A stretch of DNA of 64,000 nt from Thermoplasmata archaeon (GTDB taxonomy: Archaea > Thermoplasmatota > Thermoplasmata > UBA10834), in contig JAEHCM010000005.1 of assembly GCA_020696365.1 (NCBI GenBank), forward strand, positions 1 to 64,000. The letters run 5' to 3'. The notes beneath the pieces were generated by a model. It worked only from the letters and a program-made list of their open reading frames with translations. It was not told the origin of the DNA and made no database searches. Positions 51,780-59,342 of the stretch are shown one piece after another (position 1 is the stretch's first letter; the number at the start of each line of letters is the position of its first letter). Made by a program: the position numbers and the translations under genes.

Positions 51780-54461
51780 CTAGCCTCGGGCCCCACCATG
51801 CTGGTTTCCTTCGCCGGGACTCAGCACGACCACTAAGGCCGATGCTGAGACGATATGGCCCGGAAGGCCCGTACCATCCGTCACTATCACCGTCAGAATG
51901 TATGTTCCCCTGTGGTCATACGTGTGAGAAGCGACGGGTATCCCCGTGAAGGTGACCGTTCCGTCTCCCCAGTCCCAGGTCAGCATGAGTTCGTCCCCCG
52001 AATCAGGATCCATAACGGACACCGTGAACTCCGTCAACGTCTTCGCGGTTATCAGACGGTCCGGTATTGTCAGCCATGGAATGTGGTTCTCAACCACGAG
52101 CACCAAAGTCTGAAGCTCGACAGGTCGAGTACCTAATCCCAACATGTTGTCGGTTACGGACATTGTGACTGTGTACTCGCCTCCGACAGTATACTGGTGG
52201 TTGACGATTTGTCCGGCCGCATAGGTTCCGTCGCCGAAGCTCCAAGAGTAATCCAACTGGTCCCCTTCGGGATCAAACGCAAACCCCTCGAATGTGATGA
52301 TGTTGCCCGTGTTTGGCTCGACAGGAATGTGTTGAATCGACAGATCGTAGGGAGGCAGGTTCGACGATGGGCTGATCACGACCTCCGCCTGCACGCTGGT
52401 GATGAAGTAGTCCAGGAATCCGTTCGATGATGAAGCCTCACGAACCGCAACATCCACGGCGTACACGCCGGACTCAGCATATTGATGAGATGCGGCTGGC
52501 GCGCTGCTACTCCATTCAGATGAGCCCCCATCTCCCCAGAAGAATCTGTACTCAAGAAGGGTGCTGATATCGTCGTCTATAGCCGAGGCAGACAGAGATA
52601 CCCATTCCCCGACCTCTCCGGTCACTCCCTCCGACACCGATTCAATGACGGGTGCGTGATTGTCGATGGGATACATGTCAATGGATAGCCACGTGTTGCT
52701 CACGTCTGGTAGCAGCATATACTTGGAACTGAGATCGGTAGAACTCGCCCAACGGCCGGTGTACATAGCATTAAGACAATCGCGGTAAGCGACACACTGG
52801 CACGAACGGTCCTCATACAACATGCTCTGCATATCGTCGAGTATGAGTCCCCTCGCGTCAACGTCAATCTCGACCAGTGAGTCCGCATACAGCTGGTCGT
52901 ACTCTGCATTGCTCCAGAAGCAGTCGCTCCAGCCGCCGATCGCCGAAGTCGTCATGACGGAGAGGATGTCCACGGAAGGGTCTCCAAGCGGGTCGAACAT
53001 CCAATCCCAGAGCCACACATCGTAGTCGGCTGCGTACCAAACAGAGTTCATCTCGTTCACGCTCTTAATCTCGAGGTCCAACTCTATCCCCGCTTCCGCA
53101 CACGATGAACGGATCATGAGGGCGCCTTGTGCCCACTCGTACATCGTGTCCAGAGTGTAGAATCTGAACGACAGTGCTTCTCTCGATGTGGGGTCAGCGG
53201 AATTATAGAGCGGGCAGATATCCCAGAAGGCCGCATCCAGGAGGTCGTAATAACTCCCCATCTCGTCATATCTCCACCCTGCATCCCACAGAAGCTCCCG
53301 CGCGGCTTCCGTATTGTATTCAATCGGGCTTGGGTATGTGTAGTGCCACGGACTCGCGGACGGGACCAACGAATCCGCGGAAGACCCCAAGCCGTAGAGC
53401 ACATCGTTGACGAACGCCTCCTTGTCGACGCACATGGAGAACGCGGCCTTGATATCAGGGTCGAGGAGCAGCTGGCTGTTCTCACCGCTGCTGAACGCTC
53501 CGCCAAGGGAGGTCCGCAGTTCATCGGTCATCTGATTGAGATTGAATTCGTAGACGAAACCGGAGTCTTGCGATATCCCAATCAAGTCTAGCTCGTTCGG
53601 AAGGTCCTGGACGTAGATTCCCGCTGGCACGTTCAGCATCATGTCCAGATTGCCAAAACGAAGCTCAACATATGCGGTTGTCACATCTGGCATTCTCACC
53701 AGAGACCAGGTATCGACTCTAGGACTCCAACCATGGAGGTCGATCATATGCCATATTGGGTTCCTCTCCAATTGCGCGACACCCGCGTCGGGAAGTCCCA
53801 ACGTTGCGTAGTAGAAGGGCCCTGATCCGATCGGAGGACTGTTACCGAAGTTGACCAAGTCCTCGCCCTCCCAGTAGTACTTCGGGAGGACTGGGATGTT
53901 GATGAGCGCGTTCAGTAATGGAGCATAAGGCTCGGTCAGTCTAAGGCCGAAGTGCCAAGGGTTTTCGACCCACATTTCCGCGATGAAGCCATTCAGGTAG
54001 GGATTCAAAGCGCTTCGAGGCTCCAGGATTATGCTGTCAAAGGTGAATATGATGTCCTCGGCAGTGACTGGGTGGGCTGCGGCCAACGGGTCTTCAGGGT
54101 CGACGAAGTAAGCGTTGTCAACGATGTTGAACTCCCAGACCAGACCATCAGGAGATGAGGTCCATGACTCTGCAAGGTCGCCGATGACCTCGCCGTCTAC
54201 ATCATATTGCAGCAACGAGCTGTAGCATGGGAAGATGGTCATCATTTCCGCAGCGGTCGTGTAGGTGTTCGGATTCAAAGTCGAAACCGTCATATCCACA
54301 ACGCCGAGTCTGAACTGCCGATCCACGTCGACGCCTTCGGCCGCTGCGTTGCCAACCAGACAATCCTGATTGACAATTCCAACAAACGAGACGCAAAGGA
54401 ACGCAGCAATAATAGAGAAAGCCGCTACTCTCTTCACAGATTCCGAATGATTGCCTTTCAT
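51780..54461 (-). CDS. extracellular peptide-binding protein (SBP_bac_5) with three PKD domains
   Basis: An 893-residue secreted protein. A signal segment (residues 10-30) is followed by a family-5 solute-binding domain (VDMTVSTLNPNTYTTAAE, ESWTSSPDGLVWEF, IGSGPFYY) to about residue 600, the oligopeptide/dipeptide ABC receptor type. Three PKD repeats follow, marked by FFWGDGG, WSFGDGT and WDWGDGT. There is no C-terminal membrane anchor and no ABC permease or ATPase gene nearby. GGAGGAAAC precedes ATG 54461. PKD domains may hold it to the S-layer. Confidence 0.85.
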   Translation of the reverse strand: MKGNHSESVKRVAAFSIIAAFLCVSFVGIVNQDCLVGNAAAEGVDVDRQFRLGVVDMTVSTLNPNTYTTAAEMMTIFPCYSSLLQYDVDGEVIGDLAESWTSSPDGLVWEFNIVDNAYFVDPEDPLAAAHPVTAEDIIFTFDSIILEPRSALNPYLNGFIAEMWVENPWHFGLRLTEPYAPLLNALINIPVLPKYYWEGEDLVNFGNSPPIGSGPFYYATLGLPDAGVAQLERNPIWHMIDLHGWSPRVDTWSLVRMPDVTTAYVELRFGNLDMMLNVPAGIYVQDLPNELDLIGISQDSGFVYEFNLNQMTDELRTSLGGAFSSGENSQLLLDPDIKAAFSMCVDKEAFVNDVLYGLGSSADSLVPSASPWHYTYPSPIEYNTEAARELLWDAGWRYDEMGSYYDLLDAAFWDICPLYNSADPTSREALSFRFYTLDTMYEWAQGALMIRSSCAEAGIELDLEIKSVNEMNSVWYAADYDVWLWDWMFDPLGDPSVDILSVMTTSAIGGWSDCFWSNAEYDQLYADSLVEIDVDARGLILDDMQSMLYEDRSCQCVAYRDCLNAMYTGRWASSTDLSSKYMLLPDVSNTWLSIDMYPIDNHAPVIESVSEGVTGEVGEWVSLSASAIDDDISTLLEYRFFWGDGGSSEWSSSAPAASHQYAESGVYAVDVAVREASSSNGFLDYFITSVQAEVVISPSSNLPPYDLSIQHIPVEPNTGNIITFEGFAFDPEGDQLDYSWSFGDGTYAAGQIVNHQYTVGGEYTVTMSVTDNMLGLGTRPVELQTLVLVVENHIPWLTIPDRLITAKTLTEFTVSVMDPDSGDELMLTWDWGDGTVTFTGIPVASHTYDHRGTYILTVIVTDGTGLPGHIVSASALVVVLSPGEGNQHGGARG

Positions 54462-54529
54462 CCTGTTTCCTCCATTTACGGATGGTCAGTCTGAAATCGA
54501 ATGCCACCCGAGTAGAGCAAGTAAGGCAT

Positions 54530-54539
54530 GATATATAAT
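54530..54539 (-). promoter_or_regulatory. TATA element of the peptide-binding protein gene
   Basis: The minus strand reads ATTATATATC, predicting a leader of about 45 nt that carries the GGAGGAAAC ribosome-binding site. Confidence 0.55.
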
Positions 54540-54697
54540 GTCAACGACGGGGTCCCGAAGTGGTTTCGATTGGTGAGCGTGCGATCACCCGTGTCCGAAG
54601 CATGATGTCTATCGTTCACGAATCAAGTAAGAGATATGAGGTTGGCGGAACGCTCTAAGGAATACAGGATCGGGGGGTTTCCTCCGGTCCGAACGGG

Positions 54698-56197
54698 TCA
54701 TCCTAGCTGCTGTTTCTTCAAGAACTCCAGGCCGCTCTCGGTAAGAGAGTAGTAGACACGAATCCTGCGTTCCGGCGACCGTTCGTGCTTCTCAACCGCG
54801 ATGAGACCGAACCCTTCCAGCTCACTCAAGTGCTGGTACACGCTAACGAGGCTCATCCTCCTGCCCCATTCATCGCCCAGTTTCTTCCTCATGCTGTAGG
54901 CGTAGTCGGTTCCCTCAGACAGTATGGCTAGTATCGCCACCTTCGACTCGCCGATCCGTCTCCTTACGGGCTGGCCGTCGAACTTGGATATCATGTTTCG
55001 CGCGACACGATTCTTTGTCGCGATCTTCCGCGCCATCACGGGATCTTTCAGGCCTATCCCGGTTATCAGGGTGACAACCGTGTCGGAGCGACTCACGACG
55101 CCGGAATCCACCAGCCTCCGAAGGCCCGCGATCGTGGACGCAGACGCCGGTTCCGCGAATATGCCCTCGTTCCTGGCCAGCAGTTTCACGGAGTCCAGTA
55201 TCTCATTCTCCGTGACGGCGACGGCATCCCCGCCCGTCGCCCGTATAGCTTCGACCGCCTCCGCACCCATGCTCGGGCTCTCGACGGCAATATCGCGGGC
55301 GAACGAGCTTGAAGCCGTCTTTGTGCGCCTAGAAACACCATTGACGGCGTCCACGATCGGCGAACAACCGTCAACCTGGACCGCGAGGAACCTTGTGTGC
55401 ACGTCATCCACCAACCCCAAATCCTCAATCTCGCGCAGACCTTTTGCCAACATCGAAAGATGGACTCCGTTCCCAACTGGAAGCACGATCCAGTCGGGCG
55501 CATTCCAGTCCAGCTGGTCCACGGTCTCCACAACGGTGGTCTTCATCCCCTCAAGGAAGAACGGGTTTGTGCCAGTCACCGGGTAATATTCTCCCTCGGA
55601 TTCAAGGAGGCAGTCAAGGGACTTCGTCTTGTCGGAGCTCGGTACTATCTCTGCTCCGTAGGCCACGACCTGGTACAGTTTCCCCAGATCTATCTCGCCT
55701 GGGAGGTATGCTCTGGATCGTAGACCGCCTCTCGCGCAGTACGCTGCGAGACTTGAGGCGAGATTCCCGGACCACGCGCACGCCGCCGCCCTGCAGCCTA
55801 ACGCCCTGGCCCGGGATACCTCGACCGCCATCCCCCTGTCGAGGAACGATCCTGATGGATTCGTTGTCTCATCCTTTATGAAGAGCTTCCTCATTCCCAG
55901 GATCTGTGCCAGGGATTCCGACCTAAGAAGGTTAGTATATCCCTCTCCGAGTGAGAGCATGCTCTTCGGGCTCATCACTGGGAGCATGTCCCGGTACTTC
56001 CACATCCCCCTCTGTCTGGAGTCCCTTAGGTGCGGACGGGTCACAGCGACCCTCATCGTCTCCATATCCATGGAGACCTCCAGCCGTCCCCCACATTTGC
56101 GGCAGGCTGGCGTGGGAGAGTCGATTGCAGAAGGCTTCCCACATTTCGAGCAACTGATTCCTTTGAAGTTCCGTTTCGCTGCAAGCCCCCCATGCAT
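54698..56197 (-). CDS. threonine synthase-like pseudoenzyme fused to PadR-type winged helix
   Basis: A 499-residue protein in three parts: a zinc ribbon (Cys16, 19, 32, 35), a threonine-synthase fold (about 60-400) and a PadR-like winged helix (about 413-499: AILSEGTDYAYSMRKKLG, VYQHLSELEGFGLI, VYYSLTESGLEFL). The PLP motif NPTGSFKDRG reads NPSGSFLDRG, so the Schiff-base lysine is Leu119 (codon CTC, not one step from Lys). SGNLASSLAAYCA and PVGNGVHL are kept. It is probably a ligand-sensing regulator rather than an enzyme. A TATA element (56212-56222, minus) implies a leaderless start at ATG 56197. Confidence 0.85.
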   Translation of the reverse strand: MHGGLAAKRNFKGISCSKCGKPSAIDSPTPACRKCGGRLEVSMDMETMRVAVTRPHLRDSRQRGMWKYRDMLPVMSPKSMLSLGEGYTNLLRSESLAQILGMRKLFIKDETTNPSGSFLDRGMAVEVSRARALGCRAAACAWSGNLASSLAAYCARGGLRSRAYLPGEIDLGKLYQVVAYGAEIVPSSDKTKSLDCLLESEGEYYPVTGTNPFFLEGMKTTVVETVDQLDWNAPDWIVLPVGNGVHLSMLAKGLREIEDLGLVDDVHTRFLAVQVDGCSPIVDAVNGVSRRTKTASSSFARDIAVESPSMGAEAVEAIRATGGDAVAVTENEILDSVKLLARNEGIFAEPASASTIAGLRRLVDSGVVSRSDTVVTLITGIGLKDPVMARKIATKNRVARNMISKFDGQPVRRRIGESKVAILAILSEGTDYAYSMRKKLGDEWGRRMSLVSVYQHLSELEGFGLIAVEKHERSPERRIRVYYSLTESGLEFLKKQQLG

Positions 56198-56304
56198 AGG
56201 CGCTTTCAGCGATAGATAAGACTTGCCTTATGTATCCATCGGTCGAGAGCTTCCCAGGAGCATATATACTCGCAACTGGATTGATATACCGGGGTGAATC
56301 AGGA

Positions 56305-56835
56305 ATGGAAGTGTTCGATGCGGTAAGAGCGAGAAGGTCCGTGAGAGGCTATTCATCGACCCCGGTCCCGACGGATAAGCTCGATAGGATTCTCGAGTCG
56401 GGAAGGCTTGCGCCTTCGGCCATGAACCTTCAACCCTGGCATTTCATAATCGTCCAGGATGCAGGGAAGCGAGAGGAGATGTCGAAGGCACGGTATGCGA
56501 AGTTCCTTAAGGAATCGCCAGTGGTGATAGTGGGCTGCGGTGACAAGAAGTCGTCCCCCAAGTGGTTCGTGATAGACACCACCATCGCTCTGCAGAACAT
56601 GGTACTGACCGCGACGAGCGAAGGCCTGGGCACCTGCTGGATAGGTAGTTTCGACGAGAACATGATCAGGAAGCTGCTGAAGATCCCGGAACACCTTGCG
56701 ATCGTCGCACTATTGGCGGTCGGCTACCCGAGAAAGAAGCTCGATCTCGCAGCGATGGTCGTCAAATCGGGCAGCCGTAGACCTGTGGAGGAGATCGTCA
56801 GCGTCGAGGAATACGGAGCCAAGGACGAGCGCTGA
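56305..56835 (+). CDS. nitroreductase-family FMN protein (second copy)
   Basis: A 176-residue nitroreductase with ARRSVRGYSSTPVP at the N-terminus, SAMNLQPWHF and GLGTCWIGSF; about the same length and motifs as the protein at 16747-17250. ATG 56305 is the conserved start. It is divergent from the threonine-synthase-like regulator across a 107-bp gap, which makes it a candidate target of that regulator. Its substrate is unknown. Confidence 0.88.
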   Translation: MEVFDAVRARRSVRGYSSTPVPTDKLDRILESGRLAPSAMNLQPWHFIIVQDAGKREEMSKARYAKFLKESPVVIVGCGDKKSSPKWFVIDTTIALQNMVLTATSEGLGTCWIGSFDENMIRKLLKIPEHLAIVALLAVGYPRKKLDLAAMVVKSGSRRPVEEIVSVEEYGAKDER

Positions 56836-56841
56836 CCGTGC

Positions 56842-57483
56842 TCACTCCTTTCGCATGAGGACTCGCAGGACATCTCGTTTGCCAGCAACGGCCCCGTAGG
56901 TCACGCGCCTCAGCGAACCCAGTTCCGAGACGAGCTGAAGATCGCTAAAGAGAGAGTGCACCTCCTCCTCCTGGAAGTAGTGGGTGGTGATGCCATCACC
57001 TCTCCTGAAGGAGAAGGCCTCCACCTCCTCTCCCTCCCCGAAGCGGAGGTCCCCCCGGCCGAAGACTTCGACGAACACGTGGCCGCCCCGTTTGACTGAG
57101 TGCGATATCAGCCCAGCGGCCCGCTTCCGTTCCTCGCTGTGGAGGTGCGAGAGCGTGTGCACGCACGAGATAAGGTCGAACTTTTCTTCGGCAAAAGGAA
57201 GATGTGTGATATCACATTCTACCAAATTCACATCAATGTCCCGACCCCTCTGGTCGCGCAGCTTCAGAAGAGCCTCACGCGAGAAATCGCAGCCCACGAC
57301 ATCGCTCAGACGTGCCAACGCCTCCGTCATCTTGCCGTCGCCGCATCCTGCATCCAGGACCAAGGAGTCCTTCCTGAGCAGATGCCTCAGCTTGGAGATC
57401 TCGCCCGAGCCGCCATACTGCAACCCCCTCTTGGAATATAGCCTCTGCCATGACTGCCTGGCAACCGCGATCCTACTGACCAT
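56842..57483 (-). CDS. SAM-dependent methyltransferase (class I)
   Basis: A 213-residue methyltransferase: motif I VLDAGCGDGKMTEAL, then VGCDFS, the motif IV region FDLISCVHTLSHL and a GGHVFVEVFG strand. It resembles small-molecule or tRNA-wobble-type (Trm9/KIAA1456-like) methyltransferases in its SHLHSEERK block, but the assignment is not firm. The 3' end faces the nitroreductase gene 6 bp away. ATG 57483 gives a compact start. Confidence 0.8.
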   Translation of the reverse strand: MVSRIAVARQSWQRLYSKRGLQYGGSGEISKLRHLLRKDSLVLDAGCGDGKMTEALARLSDVVGCDFSREALLKLRDQRGRDIDVNLVECDITHLPFAEEKFDLISCVHTLSHLHSEERKRAAGLISHSVKRGGHVFVEVFGRGDLRFGEGEEVEAFSFRRGDGITTHYFQEEEVHSLFSDLQLVSELGSLRRVTYGAVAGKRDVLRVLMRKE

Positions 57484-57596
57484 CTGACACTCCCGCTCCC
57501 GCACGCTTCTGCAGACCAAGATAGCATCACATGGATTAAAATACTACAAGGGATTAACTCGTCGGAAAGCGTTGTTAAGACGGAAGACTGAGGCAT

Positions 57597-59009
57597 ATGC
57601 AGTTCATTAACATAGTGAAGGACACGGAGATACTCAGAGCGATATCCGAATTGGGATGGGAGGAACCCACCCCGGTGCAAGCTCAGGCAATACCCCTTGC
57701 GAGCGAGGGTACGGATCTCATGGCCCAGGCCCAGACGGGGACCGGCAAGACAGGCGCATTCGCCATACCGATCATAGGAAGGCTACAGAAGCTCGGGAAG
57801 ATCCAGTGCCTGATACTCGTCCCGACGCGTGAGCTGGCAATGCAGGTGGCCGAAGATTTCCAAGAACTCGCGAAGTTCACCAAGCATGTCGCGGTGGCGA
57901 TATACGGGGGCCAGTCGATAAACATCCAGATAAACAAGCTCAGAAAGGGCGTCGACTGTGTTGTAGGCACACCTGGAAGGATCATGGACCTCATGAGGAG
58001 AGGCGAGCTCTCCTTCGATAAGGTGAATCACTTAGTCCTGGACGAAGCGGACAGGATGTTGGACATGGGGTTCATAGACGACATCGAGTGGATCCTGCGG
58101 AGGGTTCCGAAGGACAGGCAGACGATGCTGTTCTCCGCGACCCTCCCGGAGCAGATCAGGGACCTGGCCAAGCGCTACATGCGGAACCCGCGCGAGATCA
58201 TAGTGAGCCAGGACACGCTCACCGTGCCCAATGCAGAGCAGGTGTACATCAACGTGGGTAGGAGGAACAAGCTCTGGGCGCTGTGCAGGATCATGGACAT
58301 CGAGAAGCCGACCAGGATGATGGTATTCTGCTCCACCAAAAGGATGGTGGATATTCTGTCAGGGAAGCTCAGAGGCTACGGATACAAGGCTGAGGGCATC
58401 CATGGCGACCTCACCCAGGCGGCGAGAGACAGGGTCATGAACGGGTTCCGTTCCGCCAAAATGAACGTACTGATAGCCACGGACGTGGCCGCCAGAGGCC
58501 TCGACATCGATGATGTAACGCACGTCGTGAACTACGACATACCAGATAACCCCGAGGACTATGTGCACAGGATCGGCCGCACCGCCCGTGCGGGCAAGGA
58601 GGGGCGGGCGATCACTTTCGTAGCGAAGGAGGAGCAGCACCTCGTGAAGGCGATCGAGAACTTCGGCAGGACGCACATCGAGGAGGACGACGTCCCTGAA
58701 GACGGTGGAAGGGACACTGTCAGGAAACAGGTGGATTTCGACGAGTTCGCAGACCATTTCGGAATGGTCATGTTCGACCTGAACCTCGGGAAGAACGACG
58801 GGATCGACATGGCCGGACTGCTGCGTTTCATAGAGAGGAAGGCCGGTATCAGAGAGGACCTCGTGGGCAGGATCGACATAGACAAAGAGTCGACGAAGCT
58901 GGAGATCCACATGAGCGTGGCGTTCCGTGCGATTAGGGATTTACCCCGGCTCAGGGTGAACAACAAACGGGTGGACATCCGCCCCGTAAGAGACCGGTCT
59001 AGACGTTGA
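57597..59009 (+). CDS. DEAD-box RNA helicase with DbpA-like RNA-binding tail
   Basis: A 470-residue helicase with every motif: Q motif (PTPVQAQAI), AQTGTGKT, PTRELA, TPGR, DEAD (LVLDEADRML), SAT, ARGLDI and HRIGRTARAG. The C-terminal 80 residues (GIDMAGLLRFIERKAGI..., DLPRLRVNNKRVDIRPVRD) resemble the RNA-binding domain of DbpA/CsdA. It likely remodels rRNA or mRNA, perhaps in the cold. It overlaps the convergent MIP18 gene by 11 bp. Confidence 0.94.
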   Translation: MQFINIVKDTEILRAISELGWEEPTPVQAQAIPLASEGTDLMAQAQTGTGKTGAFAIPIIGRLQKLGKIQCLILVPTRELAMQVAEDFQELAKFTKHVAVAIYGGQSINIQINKLRKGVDCVVGTPGRIMDLMRRGELSFDKVNHLVLDEADRMLDMGFIDDIEWILRRVPKDRQTMLFSATLPEQIRDLAKRYMRNPREIIVSQDTLTVPNAEQVYINVGRRNKLWALCRIMDIEKPTRMMVFCSTKRMVDILSGKLRGYGYKAEGIHGDLTQAARDRVMNGFRSAKMNVLIATDVAARGLDIDDVTHVVNYDIPDNPEDYVHRIGRTARAGKEGRAITFVAKEEQHLVKAIENFGRTHIEEDDVPEDGGRDTVRKQVDFDEFADHFGMVMFDLNLGKNDGIDMAGLLRFIERKAGIREDLVGRIDIDKESTKLEIHMSVAFRAIRDLPRLRVNNKRVDIRPVRDRSRR

Positions 59010-59277
59010 CCGCGCGGTTTATCTCCTCTGCTTTGATGTGGCCCGCGACCTTCACATGACAGTTCTTGACGCCCTCGACCATAAGCACGGCCTCGCGTAT
59101 GGATTTCGCGAGTTCCACCCCGACAGGGCAGAACGGGCTCGTGGGTATGAAGGTGAGTCTCACAGATTCGCCTCCGGCCTCCAGCTCGGATATGAGCCCC
59201 ATATCATAGACACTCATCCCTGTGTGCGGGTCGATAACGGTCCTGAGGGCGGAGATGATTGCGTCCTTCTGGTCCAT
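58999..59277 (-). CDS. MIP18/DUF59 family Fe-S assembly protein
   Basis: A 92-residue protein with the family pattern: ALRTVIDPHTGMSVYDMGLI, RLTFIPTSPFCPVGVELA and a C-terminal VAGHIKAEEINR. The Cys in SPFCP is the conserved residue. Members help load Fe-S clusters onto target proteins (SufT-like). It is transcribed away from the helicase, upstream of valS on the same strand reading leftward order valS-MIP18. Confidence 0.88.
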   Translation of the reverse strand: MDQKDAIISALRTVIDPHTGMSVYDMGLISELEAGGESVRLTFIPTSPFCPVGVELAKSIREAVLMVEGVKNCHVKVAGHIKAEEINRAVNV

Positions 59278-59342
59278 GTCCAGAATGGCATCAACGTCGC
59301 AGTATTATAAGCTGCCGAGCTCGCGTTTCGAAAGACCCGGTT

